The position numbers and the translations under genes are program-made. The notes beneath the pieces are model-generated. The model was not told the DNA's origin. It made no database searches and saw only the letters and a program-made list of their open reading frames with translations. From Mucilaginibacter sp. dw_454 (GTDB taxonomy: Bacteria; Bacteroidota; Bacteroidia; Sphingobacteriales; Sphingobacteriaceae), in assembly GCF_018449775.1 (NCBI RefSeq), contig NZ_JAAVVB010000003.1, positions 124,001 through 188,000 of the forward strand: DNA of 64,000 bases, given 5' to 3'. This document shows, piece after piece, positions 54,713-62,847 of this stretch (its first letter is position 1; the number at the start of each line of letters is the position of its first letter).

Positions 54713-54741
54713 TGTCATCTCCCGCTTTGCTCGAAATGACA
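54713..54741. repeat. Short palindrome, family B-like, downstream of amidohydrolase
   Basis: TGTCAT at 54713-54718 pairs with ATGACA at 54736-54741, and the inner CCCG/CGAA part pairs weakly. It resembles the ends of the family B repeats and could act as a terminator before the acylphosphatase gene. Confidence 0.45.
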
Positions 54742-54793
54742 GCGTTTTTTTTACCGGCTTTTGCCTTTTTAATTTTTACTTTTGGCTTCAATT

Positions 54794-55078
54794 ATGAAGC
54801 ATCTCGATATTACGGTAAAAGGAAAAGTGCAGGGCGTAATGTACCGCGCCGCAACCAAAGCGGTAGCCGATCAACTCGGTGTACGCGGTAGTGTAAAAAA
54901 CCAGCCCGATGGCGATGTGGTTATCGAGGCCGAGGGCGAACCTGCAATGCTGGACATGTTTATAGATTGGCTGCATGAGGGCCCGCAAAATGCCGAGGTG
55001 AGTTCTGTCGAATCGCATGAGGGCGAATTGAAAAACTATCGTAATTTTGAAGTGTTAAAACGGGGATTGTTTAAATAA
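54794..55078 (+). CDS. acyP: Acylphosphatase
   Basis: The 94-residue protein starts at ATG 54794; a TTG four codons upstream is less likely. It matches acylphosphatase length and fold: KGKVQGVMYRAATKAVADQL (about 9-28), with the phosphate-binding Arg in the VQGVxxR loop, then VRGSVKNQPDGDVVIEAEG (about 31-49), with the catalytic Asn. It hydrolyses the acyl-phosphate bond of small metabolites. It ends 27 nt before the flippase gene, so they may be cotranscribed. Confidence 0.92.
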   Translation: MKHLDITVKGKVQGVMYRAATKAVADQLGVRGSVKNQPDGDVVIEAEGEPAMLDMFIDWLHEGPQNAEVSSVESHEGELKNYRNFEVLKRGLFK

Positions 55079-55105
55079 CCTCTGCCAACTAAACTACGCG
55101 CACTA

Positions 55106-56590
55106 TTGTCAACAGCTAAAAAATTTGCCGGGCAAACAGCTATATATGGGTTAAGTACCATCATACAGCGCCTGCTAAGCTCATTACTTACGCCTTTATA
55201 TACCGGGGCATACCTGCCTAAGGTTTACAGTATTTTTAGTACCATGTTTAGCTATGCATCCATTTTACAGGCTGTATTAGCATTTGGGATGGAAACTACT
55301 TTTTTTAGATACCTAAATAAGTTTCCTGATAAAAAAAGGCAGGTTTATAATAACGGTTTCTGGGTAATATTTGTAGTAACCATCTGCTTTTTACTACTTA
55401 CTGTTCCGTTTACCCATACGTTGGCAGGGTTAATAAAAATTGGAAAAGACATACCACAAAATGAGTTCGAGCTTTATATAAAATTATTTATCGGCATTTT
55501 GATACTTGATGCGTGGTGCGTAATTCCGTTTGCTAAACTACGTGCTGATAATCGCCCGGTAAAATATGGCTCAATTAAAGTAGTCAATATCATTATCACA
55601 GTATTTTTTAACCTGTTATTTATTATCGCGATCCCCTATTGGATAAAGCACCAATTATATGGCTGGCATTGGTTCTCAAGTTGGTATGTACATGGCTGGG
55701 TTGCGTATGCTTTTTTATCCAATCTTATTTCCAGTTTTGTTACACTGTTAATGTTATTGCCAGAGCTGCTCGGACTCGAGTTAAAGTTTGATAAAGTAAT
55801 GTTTAGGTTAATGCTGATTTACAGCGGCCCTATCTTGGTGGCAAACTTATCTTACCTGGTTAATGAAAACCTGGATAAGATATTACTTGGAAAATTATTG
55901 CCCGTAAGTATAAGTGAGCAAGAAGTAGGTATTTATTCGGCCTGCGCGCGCTTGTCTATTTTTGCAAGTTTGTTTAACCAGGCATTCCGCATGGGAGCCG
56001 AGCCATTTTTTTTCAGTCACTCTAAAAATAAAAATGCCGGATATACCTACGCTAAGATCATGGACTACTTTGTAATTACCATGTGTATAATGTTTTTAGG
56101 TGTGGTAGCCAATATTGAGATATTAAAACACTACGTGAATAACAGAGCATATTGGGTAGGGCTTGATGTAGTGCCGCCATTGCTATTTGGTTATGTGGCA
56201 CTAGGGGTTTATATGAATTTATCGGTATGGTATAAACTATCAGACCAAACACGTTACGGTTTATATATTTCGTGTGTAGGCGCTGCCGCCACAATTATTT
56301 TAAATGTTGCTTTTATTCCAAAATACAGCTACATGGCTTCGGCTTGGGCATCGCTCGCGGCTTATACCATCATGATGATATTATCATACATCTGGGGGCA
56401 AAAAAACTATCCTATCCCTTACAACCTCAAAAAGAACCTCGCTTATATCATTGCTTCACTGGTGTTTGTTTATTTATCGTTCTACATATTTAAACGCAAC
56501 ATATTTGTAGGCAATGCGTTCTTGCTATTATTTGCAGGCGGCGCGATATTTTTTGAATGGAAAAATTTAAAAGCTATTTTTAGCAAATAA
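55106..56590 (+). CDS. Oligosaccharide flippase (MOP superfamily), second copy
   Basis: The 494-residue protein starts at TTG 55106; no ATG gives the full N-terminus, and the TTG start matches the known KFAGQTAIYGLSTIIQRLLSS pattern (about 6-26) of this family. It has about 12-14 membrane helices (for example VIFVVTICFLLLTVPF and IASLVFVYLSFYIF) and the MATE/MOP flippase fold. It should move a lipid-linked glycan to the periplasmic face. It is unrelated in position to the flippase at 7950 and follows acyP, so it may serve another glycan. The next gene is a TPR protein, 35 nt on. Confidence 0.86.
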   Translation: MSTAKKFAGQTAIYGLSTIIQRLLSSLLTPLYTGAYLPKVYSIFSTMFSYASILQAVLAFGMETTFFRYLNKFPDKKRQVYNNGFWVIFVVTICFLLLTVPFTHTLAGLIKIGKDIPQNEFELYIKLFIGILILDAWCVIPFAKLRADNRPVKYGSIKVVNIIITVFFNLLFIIAIPYWIKHQLYGWHWFSSWYVHGWVAYAFLSNLISSFVTLLMLLPELLGLELKFDKVMFRLMLIYSGPILVANLSYLVNENLDKILLGKLLPVSISEQEVGIYSACARLSIFASLFNQAFRMGAEPFFFSHSKNKNAGYTYAKIMDYFVITMCIMFLGVVANIEILKHYVNNRAYWVGLDVVPPLLFGYVALGVYMNLSVWYKLSDQTRYGLYISCVGAAATIILNVAFIPKYSYMASAWASLAAYTIMMILSYIWGQKNYPIPYNLKKNLAYIIASLVFVYLSFYIFKRNIFVGNAFLLLFAGGAIFFEWKNLKAIFSK

Positions 56591-56625
56591 CATCGCAACA
56601 TTCTGCCTTAAGTGATAATTAATAA

Positions 56626-58389
56626 ATGAGCAAGCAGTTTATAAACGGCATAAGAATCAGACATTGGGCAATGATTGCGTCGTTGGCCGGTTTTTGCTTT
56701 TTAACGATGCCTGTTAATGCGCAAAATGCTGCTCCCGAAAAAACTTCTATAACCAATATTGATTCTGATGCCGTTGAGAATTTGTTCTTTTCTGCGCTGA
56801 AAGAAAAAACGGTTGACAATAACGCCGGCGCCGCAGACATTTTCAATAAAATATTAGTGCTCGATCCGCAGAATGACGCGGCACTCTATGAACTGGCCAA
56901 CATCAAGAAAAAGGAAAATAAATTTACCGAAGCACAACCACTACTGGAAAAAGCGGTAACGATAAAACCCGATAACGAATGGTATTGGTCGTCTTTGGCT
57001 GATATTTATGAAAAAGCTAACCAGATAGATAAACTGGAAAATGTATTTACCCAACTGATCAGACTTAATCCGGATAAGGTGGATTATTACTATGATCAGG
57101 GGAATGCTTATTTTATCCAGGGCCGTTATGACGAAGCGTTGAAGTTGTATGACCAGGTGGAGCAGATTACCGGTCCAAATGACGACCTGATCATCGCTCG
57201 CCAAAAAATATATTTGAAAGAAGGAAAGCTGGATAAAGCTGCTGTCGGTTTAGAGCAAATGATTGCATCGAACCCTAACCAGATAAAATATTACCTGCTG
57301 TTGGCCGAGATCTATACCTCGAATAACGCTACTGATAAAGCCTTCAAAGTATTGTCGCAAGCCAAAGCCATTGAGCCCAACAACCCGATGATCCATTTGG
57401 GTTTGGCTGATATTTACCGCAGCAAGAAAGATATAAATTCCAGCTTTGCCGAGCTTAAAATAGCTTTTGCCAATCCGGATCTGAATATAGACCAAAAGGT
57501 AAGAATTATGATGGGATACTTCCCCAAATTCTCTGAGCCTAATGCTAAAAACGGCGCACTGGCCAGCGCGCTTGAGTTGAGTAAGATCATTGTGGATACA
57601 CATCCTAACGAAGCCAAAGGTTACGCGCTATATGGCGATTTGCTGGTACAAAGCGAAAAATATCCTGAAGCTAAAGACGCCTATTCAAAATCAGTGGCAT
57701 TAAACGGCCAGATCTATGAAACCCGCGAACAGTTGGTACGCCTTGAATTAGGCAGCAATGATATTGAAGGCGTGATTCGCGATGGCGAAAGTGCGTTGTC
57801 GTTTTTCCCCAACCAGGGTTGGATGAATTATTACGTGGGTAGTGCCTGGCTGCAAAAAAAGGATTATCAGAAAGCTTTGAGTTACCTTAAAAGCGCAGTA
57901 GCGGTAGAGTTTCAGGATAAGGATCTGTTGTCGCTTACGTTTTCGCAGATGGGCGATTGTTATCACGCCATGCAGGACAATAAAAATTCTGACGACTCGT
58001 ACGAAAAATCATTAAGTTACAGCCCTGATAATAAATACACCTTAAATAATTACGCCTATTATTTATCGTTAAGGGGAGAGCAATTAGATAAAGCTGCTGC
58101 AATGGCTAAACATGCTAATGAGCTGGAGGTTAATAACGCATCGTTTGAGGACACTTACGCCTGGATACTTTTTAAGCAGAAAAATTATAAGGATGCTAAA
58201 GTATGGATGGAAAAAGCCCAAACCGACAATAAAAATAAAAGCGCTGTACAGACCGAACATTACGGCGATATCTTGTTTTACCTGGGTGATGCCGATGGCG
58301 CCGTGCAATATTGGAAAAAAGCTAAAGAGTACGGAGCAACTTCGCCCGTTCTGGATCGAAAGATAAATGAAAAGAAATATATTGAATAA
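56626..58389 (+). CDS. Exported tetratricopeptide repeat protein
   Basis: The 587-residue protein has an N-terminal hydrophobic segment (WAMIASLAGFCFLTMPVNAQNA, cleavage near residue 33). About 12-14 TPR units then cover almost the whole chain, for example AADIFNKILVLDPQNDAALYELA and AQPLLEKAVTIKPDNEWYWSSLA. TPR proteins act as scaffolds; this one is probably periplasmic. The 23-nt overlap with the DUF4292 gene implies translational coupling, and such a TPR-DUF4292-EnvC order is common in Bacteroidota envelopes. Confidence 0.85.
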   Translation: MSKQFINGIRIRHWAMIASLAGFCFLTMPVNAQNAAPEKTSITNIDSDAVENLFFSALKEKTVDNNAGAADIFNKILVLDPQNDAALYELANIKKKENKFTEAQPLLEKAVTIKPDNEWYWSSLADIYEKANQIDKLENVFTQLIRLNPDKVDYYYDQGNAYFIQGRYDEALKLYDQVEQITGPNDDLIIARQKIYLKEGKLDKAAVGLEQMIASNPNQIKYYLLLAEIYTSNNATDKAFKVLSQAKAIEPNNPMIHLGLADIYRSKKDINSSFAELKIAFANPDLNIDQKVRIMMGYFPKFSEPNAKNGALASALELSKIIVDTHPNEAKGYALYGDLLVQSEKYPEAKDAYSKSVALNGQIYETREQLVRLELGSNDIEGVIRDGESALSFFPNQGWMNYYVGSAWLQKKDYQKALSYLKSAVAVEFQDKDLLSLTFSQMGDCYHAMQDNKNSDDSYEKSLSYSPDNKYTLNNYAYYLSLRGEQLDKAAAMAKHANELEVNNASFEDTYAWILFKQKNYKDAKVWMEKAQTDNKNKSAVQTEHYGDILFYLGDADGAVQYWKKAKEYGATSPVLDRKINEKKYIE

Positions 58390-59185
58390 GGCATTAATAG
58401 CTTGCGTTTTATTGGCGATGGTAAGTTGCAAAGCCAAAAAAAAAGTAGTAGCGGTTACATCCACAACTCCGCAGGTTGGTAACACGGTTTCCATTCCAAC
58501 CACCACACCCGATTTAACTTATCTGAAAAATCAGTTAGCAGTAATCAAAGGTCACCAGGTTACTTTCAATACTTTTTCGGGCAGAGCTAATACTAAGTTA
58601 GACGTTAACGGCAGCAGCAATGATGTTACCCTCAATATCCGTATAGCGCGCGATAAAAAGATCTGGGTATCTATTACCGCTTTGCTCGGTATTGAAGTGG
58701 CCCGTGCTGTAATTACTCCGGACAGTATAAAAATTGTCAATAAGCTGCAGGGTGTTTACCTGAAAAAGCCTTTTAGCTATATCTATCAATACGCCAGCCG
58801 CCAGGTTAATTACAAAACTGTAGAATCATTACTGGTAGGTAATGTTATGCCGGAGTTGCTTACCGAAAACTCGACTGTAAAAACGGACATGGGCAATGTA
58901 CAGCTTTCGGGCACTTTGCAAGACTTGGTATATAATCTGATGTTAGGTACAAATATGCGTGTTACGCAATTCAACCTTACTAATACTGCCGAGCAACAAG
59001 CACTGCTGGTTACCAACAGCACTTTTATACAAGCCGATAACAGGTTAGTTCCTTCGGAAATCAATATCCTGTCGACCATAAAAGACAAAAAGATCCAGGC
59101 CGAATTGCACTATAACAAAGTAGACTTTGATCTTCAATTAGATTTTCCTTTCAATATTCCGGAAAGATATACCCCTGCCGATTAA
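58367..59185 (+). CDS. DUF4292 lipoprotein
   Basis: The 272-residue protein has a lipobox LLAMVSC (Cys about 21) after a basic start. The mature part is mainly beta (VTLNIRIARDKKIWVSITALLGIEVARAVIT, about 86-116) and ends with DFDLQLDFPFNIPERYTPAD, which matches DUF4292, a LolB/LptA-like lipid-binding fold in structure terms (from family memory, moderate). It starts inside the TPR gene's end (23-nt overlap) and is followed 22 nt later by the EnvC-like gene. Probably an outer-membrane lipoprotein in a lipid or peptidoglycan pathway. Confidence 0.82.
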   Translation: MKRNILNKALIACVLLAMVSCKAKKKVVAVTSTTPQVGNTVSIPTTTPDLTYLKNQLAVIKGHQVTFNTFSGRANTKLDVNGSSNDVTLNIRIARDKKIWVSITALLGIEVARAVITPDSIKIVNKLQGVYLKKPFSYIYQYASRQVNYKTVESLLVGNVMPELLTENSTVKTDMGNVQLSGTLQDLVYNLMLGTNMRVTQFNLTNTAEQQALLVTNSTFIQADNRLVPSEINILSTIKDKKIQAELHYNKVDFDLQLDFPFNIPERYTPAD

Positions 59186-59207
59186 AAAATTAATATTTTT
59201 GACCCGG

Positions 59208-60488
59208 ATGAAATTTTTAAAAGTATTACTTCTTTTAATCTGCGTTTTCGCAGCGGTACATGTGCACGCCCAAAGCAGTACCGAGCTAAAAAAGCAGCGC
59301 GACCGCATTAATGATGAGTTAGAGCAACTGAATCGCCAATTGGAGGAAACTCAGAATAACAAAAAATCCACCCTAAAACAGCTTAATATATTAAAGGCCC
59401 AGATCAATCTGCGCGAGCAGAAAATAACGGGGATAAACAGTGAGGTCCGTGGGCTTGATAATCAGATCTCGGAGAACACCAATACTGTTCATGATTTGCA
59501 GGGCCAGCTAAGCCTGCTAAAAAAGAAATATGCCGATATGGTGCTATTCGCCTATCGAAACAAAAGCGGGTATAACAAGCTCATGTTTATTTTTGCCGCA
59601 AAAGATTTTAATCAGGCTTATAAACGTTTAAAATATCTGCAGCAATTTGCAACCTATCGCGAGCGACAGGCAGCCTCTATTGAAAGCAAACAAAAAGATC
59701 TGCATGTTAAAATAGTTGAGCTGGACAAAACCAAGGACGAAAAACATACGTTACTAGTTGACCAGGAGAAGGAAAAAGCAAACCTGGGGAAAGAGCGTAA
59801 CAGCCAGTCTGAAGCAGTAAAAAACCTGAGCAGCCAGGAAAAACAACTGCGTAGCCAGGCTATGGCAAAACAACGCGAAGCATCAAGAATAACCCGTGCT
59901 GTTATTAAGGCGCAAATTGAAGAAGAAAGGCGCAGAGCCGAAGCTGCAGAGGCTGCACGTTTGGCAGCTGAAAAGGCGAAAGCTGCAGCTAATGGTACTA
60001 CGGTAACCGCTGCTGCTCCAAAACCGGTAGCGCGCAGAACCAATAGCGAGTTGCTAAATTCGACGCCTGAAGCGGCTAAATTGTCAAACGACTTTTTGGG
60101 TAACCGCGGTAGGTTACCTTGGCCGGTGGCCCAGGGAGCCGTAACACAAGGCTTCGGTACATATACTACTGATGGTATCAGAAGCGAAAGTACCGGTCTG
60201 GATATCCGTACTAATGACGGCGCTGCAGTAAGGGTAGTGTTTGACGGAACGGTGTCAAAAGTGCAAAATGTGTTAGGCGCCTGGCTAATCATTATCAGGC
60301 ATGGCGAGTATCTGACAGCTTACTCAAACTTAAAATCGGCAAACGTGTCGGCAGGGCAAAAAGTAAGTACCAAACAAACCATAGGCACTGCCGCTACCGA
60401 TGGGGTAACCGGCGAGAGCATGGTGCACTTTGAGTTGTATAAAGCCGGTACGCCGGTTGACCCAAAAGAATGGTTGGCCGACAGATAA
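59208..60488 (+). CDS. EnvC-like murein hydrolase activator (degenerate LytM/M23)
   Basis: The 426-residue protein starts at ATG 59208; a TTG three codons earlier is not needed. It has a signal peptide (LLLLICVFAAVHVHAQ, cleavage near 22), a long coiled coil (about 25-255) and a C-terminal LytM/M23-like domain (about 310-424). The metal ligands are changed: GLDIRTNDG lacks the first His, YSNL replaces YAHL and MVHFEL replaces HLHFE. As in E. coli EnvC, the domain is therefore probably inactive and acts by turning on an amidase at the septum. Neighbours are DUF4292 and TatA-like genes. Confidence 0.85.
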   Translation: MKFLKVLLLLICVFAAVHVHAQSSTELKKQRDRINDELEQLNRQLEETQNNKKSTLKQLNILKAQINLREQKITGINSEVRGLDNQISENTNTVHDLQGQLSLLKKKYADMVLFAYRNKSGYNKLMFIFAAKDFNQAYKRLKYLQQFATYRERQAASIESKQKDLHVKIVELDKTKDEKHTLLVDQEKEKANLGKERNSQSEAVKNLSSQEKQLRSQAMAKQREASRITRAVIKAQIEEERRRAEAAEAARLAAEKAKAAANGTTVTAAAPKPVARRTNSELLNSTPEAAKLSNDFLGNRGRLPWPVAQGAVTQGFGTYTTDGIRSESTGLDIRTNDGAAVRVVFDGTVSKVQNVLGAWLIIIRHGEYLTAYSNLKSANVSAGQKVSTKQTIGTAATDGVTGESMVHFELYKAGTPVDPKEWLADR

Positions 60489-60511
60489 TTAACTTATATA
60501 TAATAATTACT

Positions 60512-60519
60512 TATATTTG
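60512..60519 (+). promoter_or_regulatory. Possible -7 promoter box before tatA-like genes
   Basis: TATATTTG at 60512-60519 matches the TAnnTTTG box and lies 18 nt before the first tatA-like ATG. No clear -33 element is seen. Confidence 0.4.
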
Positions 60520-60537
60520 TAACCTAATAAAAAGAAT

Positions 60538-61023
60538 ATGTTTAGTTCAGTTTTTTTGTTTTTTGAATTCACTCCGCCCGAAATATTTTTGATACTATTT
60601 GTGGTATTGTTGTTATTTGGCGGTGATAAATTACCGGGTCTGGCACGTGGGTTAGGTAAAGGTATTCGTGATTTTAAAGATGCATCAGAGGGTGTGAAAC
60701 GTGAGATTAATAACCAGATAGATAACTACGATAAGAAAAAGGAAGATGCGAAGCCTGAAGATACACCTTTAATTGCTGAAAACTCGACCGATAATCCGGA
60801 AGGAAAAAAAGAGGATACGCCATCTGAAACAGTTACACCGGTTGCCAACACTATACCTGCGGGCACTACGCACACAGCTACAGATAGTATTGAGCATAAT
60901 CATATGTATGACGGCACGCCGGAGAGCAATGAGGAGCTTCATGCACATTATCGCGGTGGCGACACACACGTAAGAGAAACACCAATCCCGGGTACTGAGC
61001 CGGAGAAGAAAGCAAACGAATAA
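60538..61023 (+). CDS. TatA/E-like twin-arginine translocase protein with long His/acid-rich tail
   Basis: The 161-residue protein has a TatA-type helix [15 protein letters not shown] (about 15-29), an amphipathic helix [20 protein letters not shown] (about 30-49), and a 110-residue disordered acidic tail rich in Glu, Thr and His ([20 protein letters not shown]). Ordinary TatA is much shorter (about 60-90 residues). It may work as TatB or as a tail-bearing TatA. A second, canonical TatA gene follows after 33 nt. No tatC is visible here. Confidence 0.83.
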   Translation: MFSSVFLFFEFTPPEIFLILFVVLLLFGGDKLPGLARGLGKGIRDFKDASEGVKREINNQIDNYDKKKEDAKPEDTPLIAENSTDNPEGKKEDTPSETVTPVANTIPAGTTHTATDSIEHNHMYDGTPESNEELHAHYRGGDTHVRETPIPGTEPEKKANE

Positions 61024-61056
61024 TTAATTGTAAACTAATATTAAAAAATAAATATC

Positions 61057-61257
61057 ATGGGATTAGAAGGGCCTACCGTCATCATCATCTTAGTAGTAGT
61101 ATTGCTATTATTTGGAGGTAAAAAAATTCCTGAACTAATGAAAGGTTTAGGTAAAGGCGTTAAAGAATTTAAAGACGCACAAAGTGGTACTAACGCTGAT
61201 GGTACTACCACTAACGGTACTAACACAACCAGCGAAGAACCAAAACGTAACGTATAA
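61057..61257 (+). CDS. tatA: Twin-arginine translocase subunit TatA
   Basis: The 66-residue protein has a membrane helix [20 protein letters not shown] (about 5-24) and an amphipathic helix [20 protein letters not shown] (about 25-44), then a polar Thr/Asn-rich tail. Size and [16 protein letters not shown] pattern are standard for TatA/E, the pore-forming part of Tat protein export. It lies behind a second TatA-like gene and before a hairpin that precedes gatA. Confidence 0.92.
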   Translation: MGLEGPTVIIILVVVLLLFGGKKIPELMKGLGKGVKEFKDAQSGTNADGTTTNGTNTTSEEPKRNV

Positions 61258-61295
61258 GTTCTGATTGCTACATCAGTACTTGTTAACTTAATATT

Positions 61296-61345
61296 ACTTA
61301 TCTGTTGAAATTAATTTCGATTTCGACAGATAAGTTTTTTATTTT
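61296..61345 (+). terminator. Terminator after tatA, directly upstream of gatA
   Basis: A 16-bp stem (61296-61311 with 61320-61335, one G-T wobble, core ACTTATCTGT) is followed by TTTTTT at 61335-61340. The hairpin and tail end 11 nt before the gatA ATG. Transcripts of the tat genes should end here. Confidence 0.8.
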
Positions 61346-61351
61346 CGGCCC

Positions 61352-62779
61352 ATGGCTAAATTTTATTCCTCTTTAAGTGAGATAAAGGGCGACTTACAAA
61401 GTAATAAAATTACTGTTGAAGGACTGGTGCAGCGCTATCTGAGCCAGATTGAGAAGAATGCACATTTAAATGCCTTTAACGAGGTTTTTGATAATGAGGC
61501 ATTAGTTCTTGCTAAAGAAGTTGATAGTCGCCTTAAAAAGGGCACCGCTGGCAAACTGGCCGGTATGGTGATTGCTATAAAAGATAACATTTGCTATAAA
61601 GGGCATAAGGTTAGCGCATCATCCAAAATACTTTCCAATTTTGAGTCTATTTATTCGGCAACTATTGTTGAGCGCTTGTTGGCAGAGGATGCCATCATCA
61701 TTGGCCGTTGCAATTGCGATGAATTTGCCATGGGCGCCGCTAATGAAACATCATACTATGGCCCGGTAAAAAATCACGCCGATCAAACTAAAGTGTCAGG
61801 TGGCTCGTCAGGCGGCTCTGCGGTTGCTGTGCAGGCGGGTATGTGCCATGCGGCTATTGGTACAGACACAGGCGGCTCTGTTCGTCAGCCGGCCGCATTT
61901 TGTGGTACCATTGGCCTAAAACCTACTTACGGCCGCATCTCGCGTCACGGATTGATTGCTTATGCCTCTTCATTTGATCAGGCAGGGCCGATAACCAAGT
62001 CAGTAGAAGATGCCGCGCTGTTGCTTGAAGTAATGGCAGGGGCCGATGAATACGATAGCACATCGGCCACGCAGCCGGTACCGGCATATGCCACCGATCT
62101 TAAAAAATCAACCGGAAAAAAGAAAATAGCTTACCTGCAAGAATCTATCTCAAGCCCGGGTGTTGATAAAGAAGTAAAAAACGTGCTCATCAGCACCATA
62201 GATAAACTACGTGCCGAGGGCCATTCGGTTACACCAATTGCTTTTGAATTTCTGGATTACCTGGTGCCGGCGTACTACGTTTTAGTTACCGCCGAGGCTT
62301 CATCCAACCTGTCGAGATATGATGGTGTGCATTACGGTTATCGTAGCCCCCAGGCTACCGATTTAACATCAACCTATAAACGCTCGCGTTCTGAAGGTTT
62401 TGGTAAAGAGGTTAAGCGCCGTATTATGCTGGGCACTTTTGTACTGAGCGCCGGTTATTACGATGCCTATTATGCCAAGGCGCAAAAAGTACGCAGACTG
62501 ATCCAGGAAAAAACTAATGATATTTTCAAAGAGTACGATTTTATACTAATGCCTACCGCGCCCGGCCCGGCTTATGACATTGGTAACGTAGAGGCCGACC
62601 CCGTTGTAAGCTACCTTGCTGATATATTTACGGTACAAGCTTCGCTAACCGGCGTGCCTGCGATTTCACTACCCGTAGGCAATAACAGTAAAGGTTTACC
62701 GTTAGGTTTACAATTATTAGCCAAACATTTTAACGAACAAGAATTACTTAATTTCTCCAAATATTTCCTGGAGCTATAA
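61352..62779 (+). CDS. gatA: Asp-tRNA(Asn)/Glu-tRNA(Gln) amidotransferase subunit A
   Basis: The 475-residue amidase-signature protein has the Ser-cisSer-Lys triad: Lys77 in AIKDNI, Ser152 in KVSGGSSGGSA and Ser176 in DTGGSVRQPAAF. It hydrolyses glutamine and delivers ammonia to the misacylated tRNA in the GatCAB complex. The YGRISRHGLIAYASSFDQAG region (about 193-212) is diagnostic for GatA, not a general amidase. gatB and gatC are not adjacent. It may use its own promoter hidden in the upstream terminator; TATTTTCG at 61340-61347 is a weak -7-like match. Confidence 0.97.
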   Translation: MAKFYSSLSEIKGDLQSNKITVEGLVQRYLSQIEKNAHLNAFNEVFDNEALVLAKEVDSRLKKGTAGKLAGMVIAIKDNICYKGHKVSASSKILSNFESIYSATIVERLLAEDAIIIGRCNCDEFAMGAANETSYYGPVKNHADQTKVSGGSSGGSAVAVQAGMCHAAIGTDTGGSVRQPAAFCGTIGLKPTYGRISRHGLIAYASSFDQAGPITKSVEDAALLLEVMAGADEYDSTSATQPVPAYATDLKKSTGKKKIAYLQESISSPGVDKEVKNVLISTIDKLRAEGHSVTPIAFEFLDYLVPAYYVLVTAEASSNLSRYDGVHYGYRSPQATDLTSTYKRSRSEGFGKEVKRRIMLGTFVLSAGYYDAYYAKAQKVRRLIQEKTNDIFKEYDFILMPTAPGPAYDIGNVEADPVVSYLADIFTVQASLTGVPAISLPVGNNSKGLPLGLQLLAKHFNEQELLNFSKYFLEL

Positions 62780-62847
62780 TAATTTAATATATTGGTAAAA
62801 CAATTAGGCTAAAATATCCGTAAAACGGCTAACCCTAACAAAATATA

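Noticed and set aside
59654..60292. A 212-residue minus-strand open frame
   Set aside because: Antisense to the coiled coil and LytM part of the EnvC-like gene; no signal of its own.
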